Origin: Sanghuangporus weigelae
Lineage: Eukaryota; Basidiomycota; Agaricomycetes; Hymenochaetales; Hymenochaetaceae
DNA length: 64,000 nucleotides
Reading direction: 5' to 3'
NCBI GenBank assembly: GCA_033182465.1
Contig: CP137319.1
Coordinates: 3,100,001 to 3,164,000 of the forward strand
The notes beneath the pieces are model-generated. The model did no database searches. It was not told where the DNA came from and was given only the letters and a program-made list of their open reading frames with translations. The translations under genes were made by a program, and so were the position numbers. Shown in pieces: positions 19,287 to 31,501 of the stretch (position 1 is the first letter of the stretch; the number at the start of each line of letters is the position of its first letter).

Positions 19287-19918
19287 CGTTTAACAATTTT
19301 TATAGACCTCTTACTGTAAGTCGTGGGTATTCATGCCGCTATTTCACAGAATGACAGTATAGATGCAGGCGTCGCTTGGATTTACGGCAAGTCGTATCGT
19401 AACCTCCTCACAGCTACCTGATATCTCACATTGGGACTCAAGGCGATGACCACGCTTATCGTAGAAAGGTGGGTGGCAATTTCAATGAATGGATACCTTA
19501 CCTCAATCCTTTGATCATGTACTTTTTTTCTCCTACGAACCTATAGTTTTTTTCTGTTGGCGTCTATAGAGATGTGAGTGAATTTCTGATCGCATGCATT
19601 ATTAATCTTCCTGATCACTTGGAAAGTGAGTGGAATCTTCAGATATGTCGCTCCAGTTGTGGCAAGACATCCGAAATTGTCCACTATATGCTCTGGTGAT
19701 AAATCTGTTTTTATAGATGTCACTACTTGTTGCAAGACTAAGTAAACTGATCTTCCTACTGTTTACTAAACCGTGCTTATAGCAAAACATTCTCAGTAAT
19801 TGGCCTTGGTATAAATTTCGCTATGAAAAACATATTTCTCATCTAATGATGTCTTATTGAGTAGTCACCGTGGCTGAAGTGTGAGATTCGTGTCACCCGT
19901 ATTTGTATTTGAGCCACC
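19287..19918. other. AT-rich spacer, nothing recognised
   Basis: About 630 bp with only short chance frames, the longest 64 codons on the minus strand with no family resemblance. It lies between two small DNA transposons and is probably old non-coding sequence. Confidence 0.4.
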
Positions 19919-19926
19919 TACCAGAT

Positions 19927-20567
19927 TAGGGCTCCGTGCGTATCGTATATGGGCATGCACGTATATATGCGGCACTCATACGGGGACGGCCGTACTTTTA
20001 CGTCCCGTATAAGTGCCCTCCACTGGTCGGTACGGATACGGGATGCCCGTATGCGGCAGATGCGCCATATACGAAACCTTCCTCATGAAACATCTACTTA
20101 CAAGTTTTGGTGGCCAATTTCTGCTGTAATTTAGCCAATAGAGTGTTGTGAATCTTAATCCATAACTTATATTGGTGAATTCAAAGTATTTTTTCATGTT
20201 CTTGTATTATTGCATATATTCTGGAGCTTACTAATATACCTGTGGCGATGCAGACCAGACTTTACAAGTCCAAATGTTGGCCAAGAAGTTCTATATTAGT
20301 GGTATTCACCCCTTATATAAATTTGAGTCTTGATTCAATACACAAATCTGAGCAAAATTGAGCAAAATATTGGTAAAATTGACTGTCGGAACCCTTCATC
20401 CGGATACGGCGGATACGGCGTATCCGGTCTTTTTCTCCGACCCTTGGTACGGGTACGGCCGAATAAACACGGCCCGTATAATCAGCATCTCAAACCAGTA
20501 CGGACACGGCCGTATGCGTATACGATGCGGACCGTATCCGTAATTTACGGATACGCACGGAGCCCTA
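19927..20567. mobile_element. hAT-type MITE, 641 bp, 8-bp target duplication
   Basis: Ends are TAGGGCTCCGTGCGTATC and its exact inverted copy, GATACGCACGGAGCCCTA. The 8-bp direct repeat TACCAGAT lies on both sides (19919-19926 and 20568-20575). An 8-bp duplication and a TAGGG end fit the hAT superfamily. Both subterminal regions are packed with CGTAT/ATACG words (for example near 19940-20080 and 20400-20550), the kind of repeated site a hAT transposase binds. There is no coding capacity. Confidence 0.88.
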
Positions 20568-20584
20568 TACCAGATATCACAGGT

Positions 20585-21240
20585 TCCATTATCATAAGCT
20601 ACGTTTCCGTTGTCGTAGATGTTGGTAACTCCATCTATTTCTCGTTTTATTTTACTTATCTTGCCCCTTGAATCGCAGTGGCTGTTTCCGGCAGGAATAA
20701 TATCAGGGATAATCTGCGACCTAACAGTGACTGTCGGACTCTGTACATGGCTTTACCGGGTACGTGGCTTCCTGATTTGTTTCGTGGGTGCGTTTATCTG
20801 GGCTTTCCTTGGTAGACTCGAAACAAAGCTTACACGCAAGTATATCCCGACATTTCAGAAAGCCTTGCAAAGGTGACTAGCTGAGAATAGGATAAGCAAT
20901 ACTATAAACGCGATAATTTTGTGTATTTTAGAAAATGGTTTCCTGACCTGGTACGTGCCACCTATGGCTTGAAGCATCAATAAGCTAATTGTTCTCAGTA
21001 TGACATCAGTCGCGTCGCTGATCTGTGTATTTCTACTCTCTCTGCCAGCCCATTCTATTTTCCTTTTTGACACATCCGTTTCTCGTTCGCAGTACCTGAT
21101 TGTACCAAATATGGTCTTTCTTTCCGTCCATGCGATTATTGGAAAGCGTGAGCGGTTCATTTTGTTCAGTTCCTATACCCCACTAAAACTATTTTCCGAG
21201 GTAGTATTTATCAATAGCCTTGTGGCATCGTACGCCTAAT
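20585..21240 (+). pseudogene. DUF6534-type membrane protein, decayed copy
   Basis: Plus-strand pieces in different frames recall the second half of the Agaricomycete DUF6534 multi-span family: AGIISGIICDLTVTVGLCTWL (transmembrane helix) with GRLETKLTRKYI, then QYLIVPNMVFLSVHAIIGK and INSLVASYA, which match the helix and K-x-Y-x-N-S-L-L-A-T ending of the family. The last block is interrupted after GK before NSL. The N-terminal half is not found upstream. Related copies lie at 46-54 kb on the other strand. It is probably a dead gene cut by the hAT MITE or earlier rearrangement. Confidence 0.55.
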
Positions 21241-21777
21241 AGTTCCCTCATGGCATGTATGCTACGCCTCATACATCTATCAACTTCAGATTACACATTC
21301 ACCGCGTGTTGAGTCTAGATATTGGGGGGTTACATAGATGAAAATAGACGTACTAATTTGCCCTGTGACACCCTGTCTCATGTGATGTGCGTCGATCCGG
21401 CCAGAGCATTACGAACGCTCACAACACCTACCTATGTAAGGTATACCGTAGATGAGCTGGTCTAATCATAATGAATGCATACATATATCATATATGTTGA
21501 TCTTGCTAAGCAAGTGTGTATGCTATCTGGATTGATCTCTGTTCAGCCATAATAGTTTATTTGCTGACCAATATCAATTGTAAGTTCGCTTAGATTATAA
21601 ATAGTTACTATATTCGTGGCAGATACCAAATATACATAAATAACGCGTCAAGTAATGACATCCTTGCATTGAGCTGCGTCAAATCCACATGAAAAAAATA
21701 CAGAAAATTGCAGATCAAGTACATAAAACATGTAAATGTCCATACCAGTATCCCCAACAGCTTACTGAGTCCCCACC

Positions 21778-23340
21778 ATGTCGTCTGAGCGAGACGAACT
21801 GTTTCCGATTGATCCCCATGTACGGTCTGAAAGCATGCAGGCCATCCCCCCCTCGTCTTTCCCATCCGGCATGTTCGTCTCGTCTCCTCCTACTACTGTA
21901 ACTGGGTCGCTTGGTATGAACTCGACGTCGAGCATTTTTGGCTCGACGTCTTCTCCTTCTTTAAGTGAGTCCTTGGGTTCAGACCAAGCTCAATTCATTC
22001 TGTTCCGTGTACAGGACCTCGAGAGAAAGACAGATGCCATTATGGCCGAGATGGGACAGCAAAGAGCGCTGTTGGAGCGCATCTTCAGAAAGCGGGGATG
22101 GGATGCGGACGATGAGGACAACGAGAACACTGTGCAGAAGAAGAAAAAGAAGAAATTGTCAGAAACTCGCCCCTTGACTTCGATGCCATTGAATGACCTT
22201 ACCGAAGAGCAGTCAAAAACTCGCAAAGAGCTCCTGGTGAGCTGTTTATCTCGTTATTAACAAGTAAACACTAACGAAGAAGGAAAAAGGCTCACATTGA
22301 TAAACAAATGAGAACGCTCGCAGGTCTGGAAAATGACGAGCGCGTCCTCCCTAAAGATGCGACGCCTGGTGAGGAAGGTGGACATATTATCCCCGACTTC
22401 AAGAAGGAAGTCATGGATAGTATCAATAAGCGGCTTATTAGCCAGGCCGCTTTTCTCGTCTATACACAGCAAACGGTACGTTTTTCATCTTGCGGAAAAA
22501 ATAACGAACTGAGAAGCCGTACCTGTAGGATTTTACCACTCGCAAACTGACATACCCCGGAGTACCATTCACTTCCAATGATGTGGATGAGCTGACAAAG
22601 GAAGCATTTCGAAGCTGGAAGAGGAAGCACGAAAATACCCAAGATCCCGAAAGGAAGAAGAAGCATAAAGAAACGAGTAAGAAGGCAATGAGGAGACAGA
22701 GAAAGCGACAGGTACGTACTTTCCACTGCTGTACTCTCGACTCAAACCGACATCACAGTTACAGAAGAAGATCGATCGAGGCAAGGGAGCAGAACTATAC
22801 AACACTCAGATGGGCATCAATGCAAGTCCGCTCCTGCTTACCGACTGGATGTCCGACTACCTTAGTGACCGGTCCGACATAGCTACTGAGAACGATAAGG
22901 ATGAGTATAAGCTGATGAAGTGCAAGGCAGCTGGATACTCACCGGAAACGAAGGACGTTGAGGTCTGGGAAACAATACGGCCGGCATTCAGATCTGCAGA
23001 GGTGAGTACGAATGAACTATAGTAAGCAATATATTACTTACCGTGAAATAACAAGGTGAACCAAGTATATGAGAAACTCGATGAACTGTTCGTTGAGAGA
23101 CAGAGGCTGTCCAAGAAGAAGAAACCTACAGTCAGGCGCGTTCATCTCGGTAAAATGAAGTACGATATACCTGCTACCGCACCGTACCCATTCATGGTCG
23201 ATTCAGCTTGGAAGGCGGTCTTTGTTGACGAAAGAGGACTTGCAGACGACTTTAAGGTGATGCCAGAAGACCCGAAGTACTTCGGAATGAGGAGGAACGA
23301 AAGGCCGCCGCATGCGAGCGGTGCGAGAGAAATGAACTGA
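21778..23340 (+). CDS. Plavaka element partner gene, unknown function (451 aa)
   Basis: Five exons: 21778-22236, 22290-22475, 22529-22711, 22759-23001, 23056-23340. Every intron is 47-54 bp, begins GTGAGC/GTACG/GTACGT/GTGAGT and falls between codons (phase 0), and the joined frame is open to a TGA. The N-terminus is Ser/Pro-rich. A helical stretch follows (residues about 75-100), then a run of six lysines and other basic patches (about 118-125 and 265-276), suggesting nuclear or nucleic-acid binding. The C-terminal third is better ordered (LLLTDWMSDYLSDRSD, VWETIRPAFRSAEVNQVYEK). I recognise no Pfam family. Its place inside the terminal repeats, facing the transposase, suggests a helper for transposition, comparable to the second gene of plant CACTA elements. 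Confidence 0.8.
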
Positions 23341-23459
23341 ATGGACAAATTCTGTATGATAGGTCTCGAATAACTCGTTAGAATGTTTTGCAGGTTAGAA
23401 AATACGACGTACCTAAGTAATAGTTCTTGTGCTATAGATCAAGTCCGTGTCATTTGTCC

Positions 23460-26400
23460 CTAGATGACAATGTTCTCGCGAGAGAGACCCACAGTCACCC
23501 AGAGCGGCATGGGTTCCGATTCCTCTTCATCGTCCGAGCACCTTGGTGGCCTTGTCATGACGGTAGCCCGCGCTGCCTGGGACTTGATGTGATCCGTTGT
23601 GATGACTCGCGGCGGACCTGGCTCTCCAGGACGCAAATAATCGTTGTATTTCCAGAAGAAAATCTCAAGCTCAGGACTCGAGACGTATCAGTTCTCTTTA
23701 CTCACGAGAAAATAAGGGAAGTTTCACTTACAATTCATCCCAAATGTTCGTGTCGACATCTTGAGACTTCCGGAACCAGAGTACATGAACGAAGATGATA
23801 GGATGACCGATCCTCAGTTGAGAATGCCGAATAATTGATATTACCTGACCAACATATATTTGGTCGTCAAATTCCATCTGTATGATGGAATTTGACGCTC
23901 TCTTGGCGGATGTTGACGCTGAGATTCTTCTTCCATCTTTGATTAGGTATGAAAAAAACTTAGCTATAGTAACCAAGTGGTTACCGGTCCTGGATCGATC
24001 GGACGGAGCGCAAATGTTAGCCTGGGGATACATTTCGCCGTAGAACTCGAGGAGAGTGTTCTAAAGCTCTCTCTGCAGAGTTCTAACGACTCCTGCTCCA
24101 AGGGAAGGAGTTCCGTGCCCTAATAAAGCTGTTTGCGAATACGGACCAATATAATGTGCATGAGAGTTCATTTGACACGATTGCAAACCACTTACTCTCC
24201 CTAGTTCATTCTTCAACCTCCTGGTTCACTAAGTTCATAGAGGCGACTGTCCCTCGCGTATCTGTGTCCTCCGTTAATAATAGCTTCGCCACATCCATAA
24301 GGCCGCAATCATCTTCGGCCGGCTCGGAAACGAGTGATCGAAGCTGTAAAGCAATGAGTTAGAACTGCCATGAACCTTGTATCTTATGCCGCATATACAT
24401 AGATCGCGCAAACACACAACTCTCTGGCACTGGCAAATGGCAATGCTTGTTACAACTGAATAGAAACGATCACGTACTGTATCTCGAAGCGTAAGATCTC
24501 TACAAAAGGCCCGCATGAAACTCGTCTCGATTTCACCTCCATTATGATTATTCGTCTTGAAACTCTTGAGGACCTTGTTGAGACGTTCTCCCGTGAACGT
24601 CCAGAAGCCATAAACCGGTCCCAAATCACGGAGCTGATCAAATAGATGTAAAACCCAATGGTGATTGGGTTTTACGTGCAACGGATGCATCTGAAAGGAA
24701 AAGATTACGATTTGAGAGCAGAAGAATAGCGTGACTTACTACGAGAAAACCTTCTAAATACTCCTTGAGAAGCCTCTCCGCCCTGTCCAAGTCAGTAAGT
24801 CGGATGGTACGTCCGAGGACTATCTTGAGTGCTGCAGCTAGCTTCAGAAAGTTCTCCGCGTCATCCGGGTGCATGCGAAGCTTCGGTCTTTCATACTTCT
24901 GCACAGTCGGATCCCTCTCGCTCGCCTCCCATTTCTCTAGAGCCTTGTTGAACTCCGCCTGAGCGAGCGGCTGCCATTCCCTCCAAATCAAAGGAATCTG
25001 AAAGTCATGGTAAGTGGAAATAATGACATTCACAGACTCCATTGAAAATACTCACGACTACTGGACAGAATGCAAGGACAAGCGCCTTGTATTCATCTGC
25101 TGAGAGGGATCCTCCGGCGGGATACCCAACTTGATTTGGGAGATGGCCGACCCATGACGGCATTTCAAACTAGAATAGAACTTCAGTAATTAGGAATAGA
25201 AGTAAATGTGAACAACTTACCGAACTCAAATATGCGTGAATCTGATCCAGTTCTCGGACCTTAAGGCGTGTACGCTCTCGAAGAACGCCTCCTCGAACCC
25301 AGACGTCAAGCCATTGACGTTTACATAGACCTGAAAAGTACAAATATCCTGTAATAACGAACGAGAAAGATAATGTAAAGAACTTACCAAGCAGAACATT
25401 ATGCATAGGATCTATTGCCGACATCCTTACTGCATCAAAATACTTGAGTCGGGACATCGCATAATAGCGAGTCCCGTTTTTCTTGAACAAGTCTTCGCGC
25501 TGTCCAGGTTCATCCCCAGGCTCGGCGTCTCTGTACCGTTTCGCAAGTCTCCGATGTTCATCGCCAGTTCGAGGCTCGTATGCTAGAAAGAAGAATGTCA
25601 GACCAGTACACAGGATATATTGAACAGAATACAAGACTTACTTTTCATGAGGCCGGTTATACCGTCCATTGAATTGAGATCTTGCCGTGGAATTTTGCAG
25701 CGCGTACAAAAGAACTTGAGATGGGAGTGGTCGGCAAAGCCGACCACTCGACACATCGCAGGATGATCGCATCCATCTGCGATGCAATAAACATGAACTT
25801 TTCTGCCTGAAAAGAATGAAAAAGTAAGAATTGTGAATGAAAAAGTAAGGTGTCTTACCGTTCGGGTGCAGTGGTGTCTTTACTTCAATACCCTCTTCGT
25901 ATAGGCGGATTTTATCGTCCACGACTGCTTCAAGCAAATGCTGAAGCTCGTCGCAAGAGGATTCCTTCGGTCCAGGAGAAAGAGCGACGACAAGAAGATT
26001 ATTCGGTTTATATCTAAACTAATCAGTCTGTATTCGACAGGCGACAATAGACATGCTTACCTGAGGTGGACCGGAAGATTTACGACACTGTATGAGAGCA
26101 CTCCTGAGCTGTATGTGGGCCCTTTTTGTGAGCGTTCGCCTCCAAACCTGAAGACAAGAAACGTCAGTCATGATCCATACGTGAGTACCTTAGCCGAATC
26201 GATGCACTTTTGAAGTGCAACTCTAAGTAACGATCATTCGCAGAAGAAATCACTCACCCATCGAAATGCAATATTAATCCGATCCTTATCGCACTAGGAT
26301 CGGATGGTGAAAAGAAGGACGAGCCGTCTTTGGCTCGTGCTTCTTTCCAGAGTTGGCCATCACGGATGTCCCGAAGGACGCCATCCATCGGTTCGACTTG

Positions 26401-27698
26401 CAGCGAGTCTTCAAGCTCCTTTTCAAAGCGGCAGACGAGGGCGGGTATCTGAGCACTGAGAGGATAAAAAGGACATTTAAGAAGAGGAATGGAAATAATA
26501 TCTTTAGTTGTTTTGTCAGAGCCATCGAAGTTAGCGAGTAGAGTAGTTCTGGAGTTGAATAAAGGCTGCATGCACTTATAGCATCGCAGTACGACAGGCG
26601 AGTCAGCAGGATATATTCTATGGCAGAGAGGACACATAGGGAGTATAAGGAAGAGCTCTTTCAGTCCGATAGCATTGAACGAAGTTCGTAACGTAGTAAT
26701 TGGCTTGTCAGTCCTATCGAAGTGCCCCAGGTGAGTCAGCACGATTTTCGCCATACCCAAAAGTAAGTTGCAGGCCCGGTGAGTGGCATGAAAGCGAAGA
26801 TTGATGTATGAGACTCCCAGTAGAAAAGGTTTCCAGAATGGCTTGGCTGGCATGAAATCGAAAATCTCCCGAGCTGGCCTAGGAGAATCGGAAACATCAA
26901 AACGAAAAGGTTCGTCCCGATCATCACCAAGATCGGAGGTGGATGCATCAGGCGAGTCTGCTTCTTGCGGAGATCCAGGAGTCTCTTCCGAGCCAGTACT
27001 ACCAGATTCAGACGAGTCTGCTTCTTGCGGAGGTCTATGAGCATGCAGGTCGGCCGGCGTCGCATCGACGTCCATGGGGTCGATATACAAGTCACCGTAG
27101 TCAGATCCAGAAGTCCCAAAGTCGCGTAGATCTGGAAGAGAGGAAAGATAAGAAAATCAATCAATCAGGATAGGAACTGCTGCGCAAGCGCAGTAGTTTG
27201 AGAGGAAAATGGAAAAATATAAATAGTGTGAAGAGCTCGAACGGCTCGAACGATACTTTCGAACGAATAAAGGGCTTACCTTCGTCCTGATCCCAATTCT
27301 CACCAGAGATCTCACCAGTTCTTTCCATCGGCTCATCTCGACATTCCACCGTACTTGTAGATGCAGCATACATTTCTTGTTCTGGTGTTAGCGTGAACGT
27401 TGTCTCGCGCTGAACAACGGGCGGATTGACAATCAGACGGATTCGTGGGTATTGCTTGGCTGCGTTCAGAAATGGTAGGCGTTCTTGGTGTGAATGGTAC
27501 GTCGTCGCTGATACCAGTTTTCCACCAGGATGCCCCGGATCGATACATTTCGGGCAGTCACAAAGTCGTTCATTTCGTTTCTGAAAACAAGAAATCAGTA
27601 TAAAGTAGAAATAACAAGCTATATGCGCTGATTAACTTACTCTTGACATCTTCTGTCCATGAGAAGTGATGATGGTAAAGAAGAGACGCGTCGCTCAT
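23460..27698 (-). CDS. Plavaka/Tnp2-type transposase, multi-exon
   Basis: Minus-strand exons in family order. An N-terminal zinc motif CPKCIDPGHPGG with a following TTYHSH comes first. Then a large exon 27131-26258 with CPLCHRIYP plus CYKC, DGVLRDIRDGQLW and IRIGLILHFDG. Next come NLPVHLRYKPNNLLVVALSP, the catalytic-region blocks CDHPAMCRVVGFADHSH and CTRCKIPRQDL, SRLKYFDA and IDPMHNVLLG, WRGWQPL-like IPLIWREWQPL, then MHPLHVKPNHHWVLHLF and FTGERLNKVLKSFKT. The C-terminal exons read NIWDEL/LEIFFWKYNDYLRPG and end with TAG at 23460. The first exon (ATG 27698) depends on an unusual donor. The join around 24.0-24.2 kb contains in-frame stops in every simple reading, so either an intron is mis-seen or this copy is damaged there. 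Confidence 0.85.
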
Positions 27699-28049
27699 GG
27701 TAGTGTAAGTTAAAAGTTCGACGTTCGACGCGTCGGTGCAGATCTTACCAGTACATCTATACGAGGTAATGCAGATCAATACAGATAATCTAATCTAATC
27801 CTTCCTCCGATCGGAACAGATTATCTCGGAGATAACTAACTCAGGTAAGCACATATGATCTCATCTTATCTACTTGAACCCTTGACCAAGACAATCTGCA
27901 GCAAGCATTGATAAGCAATACAAAGGCAATATATTTTCGTCTGATTACACATCGTCTAGCTCTTCTAATTTCGTTCTCACATAGATCCTTCCAGATAACC
28001 TACGTCTCTCTACAGACCCCCTAATAGATAGGCCCAACACGCGGTGATT

Positions 28050-29333
28050 AGGAATGCGTTCCGCTCCAAGGAAGGAGCTCCGACTAATGTTATCTCATCA
28101 ATAAGCTTCGCGCTACCAGCTTCCAGGAATCATGCAGCAACACTGTCACATTCCAGCACTTTGGGTGAGTCAAATTCACTTTCTTCTAATCCAAGCTGCT
28201 AAGAAGACCTTCATTCAGGGAGAGCTGAAGCAAGCCCAGTAGAATCTCAATACGAACGCGGAGTCAGTTCCGATTAGTATATCTAGAGGCCATAGGAATA
28301 TCATCTTATTTGTCTCTGGTTACTCGCTGTTCATCAATGAGGAACAAGCAATAGCCATACCATCCATTTCTGATACCTAGGATCGCGTCTCGAGTACTGA
28401 AAGTAAATCAGAGCCTGGAGACTAATTATCCCAAAGAGGATTTCGGAAATAGTATAGTCAGGGCGACGCACTCAAGCTATGTCTGTGTCAGGCTTACATG
28501 GTTGTCAATATGAAAGTAATAAACGGTATGCCAAGTGAATCATCCAGATTCGGATGCAGAGAAAGCACGTCTTTCCCAGAGCCTAAAGGAGTGCTCGTGT
28601 TGGAAGAAACGAAATTTTGGACAAGCCCAATATCGCAGAGATGCAGTTGCGCAAGCATACGGAAGTTCTGCACTTGCTTTTATAAGAGCGACAGCGCCAT
28701 CACAGACTGTGAAAACAATCTGCATCTTGATTGCAGTGAGGCATTTGATAGCTACCGAGAGTTATCTTGAAGGCCTGAACATAGTCAGTCATGCAGCTCG
28801 ATAGCGATGAATGTATCAAGTAAAGGAAACTACACTGTTTACGGTGAGCCGTCGCTCCACGCCTTGATGAACTCTACTCACGATTAACGAGTAGTGCTCA
28901 TAGATAGCACCAGCCTTCATCAAGGAAAGATCCCCGGAAAACAAGAAAAAATAGGAAATCTTGATTCGATTCTGCAAGGATAGATTGACATACGAAATGA
29001 AATGTTACAGACCCATATGTCGCGGCGGTAGTCCGGGAGTAGCTGGTAAAATCGTGGGAACTTTTTTATTCTACCTAATATAGAATTTATCAAGTGGAAT
29101 ATTATCACCGCACGCGGCACAGTGGAAATTTCTCTTTACACTTACATGGCAAATAGACGTTTTGTACTGCGTAAGTTGTATATGGTAGGTCCTGGACTGC
29201 TTTTGGACGGTCCTAAAGTTTCTTCAAAAGCATTTTCACCCGCCGCTTGAACAGGAAGGTGCCAGTGCACGGCGGTATCCGAAATGTTCACACATACTTA
29301 CAGCTCGGATCCCTAGTTTGTGATGACTCCATC
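28050..29333. other. Intergenic stretch with no recognised gene
   Basis: About 1.3 kb right of the transposon. A plus-strand frame of 90 codons (28535-28804, starting MNHPDSDAEKARLSQSL) is the best candidate for a small gene, but I find no family and no clear splice partners. The rest is AT-rich with chance frames. It presumably holds the promoter of the F-box gene on the right. Confidence 0.35.
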
Positions 29334-30929
29334 ATGTCTGGCGCACAATCTCAAGTGCTCATTCTTTCAGAGCTCCAGGATGTCATTTTCTCAGCTTTGA
29401 ATAAGCAATCTCAATCACGCTGCGCACGGGTCTGTAAAGCCTGGGCAGACTCGTCATTAAGGCATTTGTGGAAAGAGTTAGACTGCGTACTCCCGTTGTT
29501 AAATCTGTTGGGTGATTTCAAGGTAGTAAGAGGAGTCCGAGCAGCTGGGCAGGTGAAACGTCATTCATCTTATGCCTGTTGTTATACTCAGCACTTTTTA
29601 TAGACTCGAGTCACTCGACGAATTGGCGTTGGACATCCAATGTTTACTAGTACCAAGCTATCCATTTCTCAGCCCCCAACGGAAGGCCATTGGATCAGAT
29701 TCGAAGCCTACTCTCGCTTGGTGACGGTCCTCCAGATTCCCGGCCTTGCTTCCTATGATTTCAGGCCGTACATCATGCGCGATGAGCCTGTCTACTTCGA
29801 CGCGACTTTGCCCGGGATGATATGCCGTGGCCAGAAGTATCCACGCCTTTTATCAAATATTCATTCTCTTCAAATCCATCTGTCTGCATCTGACAGTCCC
29901 TCGATTCTCCCCCTTGCGTCAATGTTCCTCAGTTCTCTATCATCAATAGAACTCGTAGTAGACATTAAGCCGAGTCTCCCCGCTACTATCTGGAGGCCCC
30001 TCAAGGTATTTCTAAACGATGCAATGACACAGGCACCCGGGCTCGAGTGTTTTAGTCTCAAGGCGAATCCTGGAGCGGATTCGGCCTGGCCCAGAGCCGA
30101 CGACCCTTGTCATTCTGAACTTGACAAAATCATCAGGGAGTTCCTCGCAGGACAGGCAGGTTCTCTGACGACGCTCAAAGTGAACAGTACGATGCTCACA
30201 ACTGAGCTCCTTGAGCTTGTATCCGAGTTCCCTCATCTTCATTCTATCCAAAATTCGGGCCGTCGACTGTATTACACTCCAAGAGCTTTACGCATTTCCC
30301 AGCAGTCGCAGGAGGGAGCGTTTCCGAAACTGAAGCACTTTTATTTGCCCACGAACGCGCGATCATTGTGCACCGACATTGTCGTTCTAAGTCCTGCTCT
30401 TAGGACTCTAACCACGTTGACCATCGGATGCCGCGAGTATGTCACTCCCGAGGTTTGCGGCGAACTATTTGCTGCGATATCGGAGAGTTGCTCTGCCCTT
30501 TCGTGTCTGGAGATTATCGCATGCACTTCGATGAACATTGTGGGAGGGAAATTTAATAAAACGGGTGTCTGGCTATCCGAAGGAATATACCCTGAGGATA
30601 GGGAAAGGCGTCGTCGCTGTCTTTCTCTCGCACCCATTTTCGCGCTTCAGTATTTAAGCCAGCTCACGATAATACTCGACTTCGTGCTGCTGATTGATGA
30701 CCACGGTTTGCAAGAAGCATTGAAGGACCGTAAAACACCTTTTGATGTTCTTCAGCTCTCGTGGACCCCGAGACGTCTGAATCTCGACCAACCTCGTCTA
30801 ACCTTCGACGCTCTCAACATCGTTGCGGAACATTGTCCACGAATCAGAATCTTATCGCTTCTCCTGTATGTCGGGCCTACCTTTGTCTGGACATCTCCTT
30901 CGCATTCATTTGCGTGGCTGGAAGAATGA
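29334..30929 (+). CDS. F-box-like / leucine-rich domain protein
   Basis: Exon 1 is 29334-29522 and exon 2 is 29673-30929 (phase-0 intron, GTAGTAAG to CTCAG), giving about 481 residues. Exon 1 carries an F-box pattern: LSELQDVIFSALNKQSQSR then CARVCKAWADSSLRHLWKEL. The long second exon has irregular leucine-rich segments (LLELVSEFPHLHSI, LRTLTTLTIGC, CPRIRILSLLLYVG), as in the expanded Agaricomycete F-box family thought to supply SCF ubiquitin ligases with substrates. Odd: after the stop at 30929 the same frame still reads family-like sequence (EFTEWKGITGDGWKW), so the C-terminus may have been lost by a stop mutation or the true 3' exon is spliced differently. Confidence 0.72.
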
Positions 30930-31213
30930 ACTTTGGACTCTCAACCATTGCATCACACCTAATAGCACCAACAGCGGAGAAGCTTTGCATTCTGTTTCGT
31001 ATTCACGTTCCTGACATCTCCGCGAGCATGCACACGGGTCACTTTGACAAATGCCAATTCGAGTTTGCAAGAATTCACCGAGTGGAAGGGAATCACCGGC
31101 GATGGATGGAAGTGGTACACGCCTTCAATCGTGCCAGAGGTGTAGAGGGAGGAAAGAGTTTGAGAAAGTTCGCTCGATCTGAAGGTCGGATTGCAGTCTG
31201 GCGTGATTGCTGA

Positions 31214-31501
31214 GCCTCACTTCTTGATGATCACTAGAACACACCGGGAACGTAGATCAACATGATGATTTGTATTCGATGATCTTGTACCTATCTATCT
31301 TGATATACAAAGCTTTGAAATAGCTGCGATGACTTCTTCGAGTATGTGCTCTCCTAGCTTCTTTCCTCTGGGCATTCACGGTCATATTTCGGTCGTACGT
31401 AGGACGGATCAGCACTACATGAGTTACCATAATCACTAAAGTATGATCTGTAGAGGTTACCTCTTCCCGAACCTAAAAGAAGCATGTCTCGTGTCTCCCA
31501 G
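31214..31501. other. Short spacer between converging genes
   Basis: About 290 bp of AT-rich sequence between the F-box gene and the oligopeptidase stop codon. It should contain the two 3' UTRs; no other feature is seen. Confidence 0.5.

Larger units (their letters stand above)
21300..28046. mobile_element. CACTA-like (Plavaka) DNA transposon, 6747 bp
   Basis: The ends are inverted copies starting CACCGCGTGTTG. About 25 of the first 31 bases match between the left end and the complement of the right end. A 3-bp ATT is duplicated at 21297-21299 and 28047-28049, the target-site length of the CACTA superfamily. Inside are a transposase with Tnp2/Plavaka hallmarks on the minus strand and a five-exon gene on the plus strand, converging with 119 bp between stop codons. 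No gross rearrangement is visible. Only a short stretch of the transposase near 24.0-24.2 kb is hard to read as coding. Confidence 0.9.

Noticed and set aside
24156-24362. 68-codon plus-strand frame
   Set aside because: Antisense to a transposase exon that has family-like sequence and proper splice signals.
24060-28095. Similar palindromic words CTCCAAGG(G)AAGGAG at about 24100 and 28063
   Set aside because: Too short and imperfect, one inside and one outside the transposon; they do not define element ends, whereas CACCGCG with ATT does.
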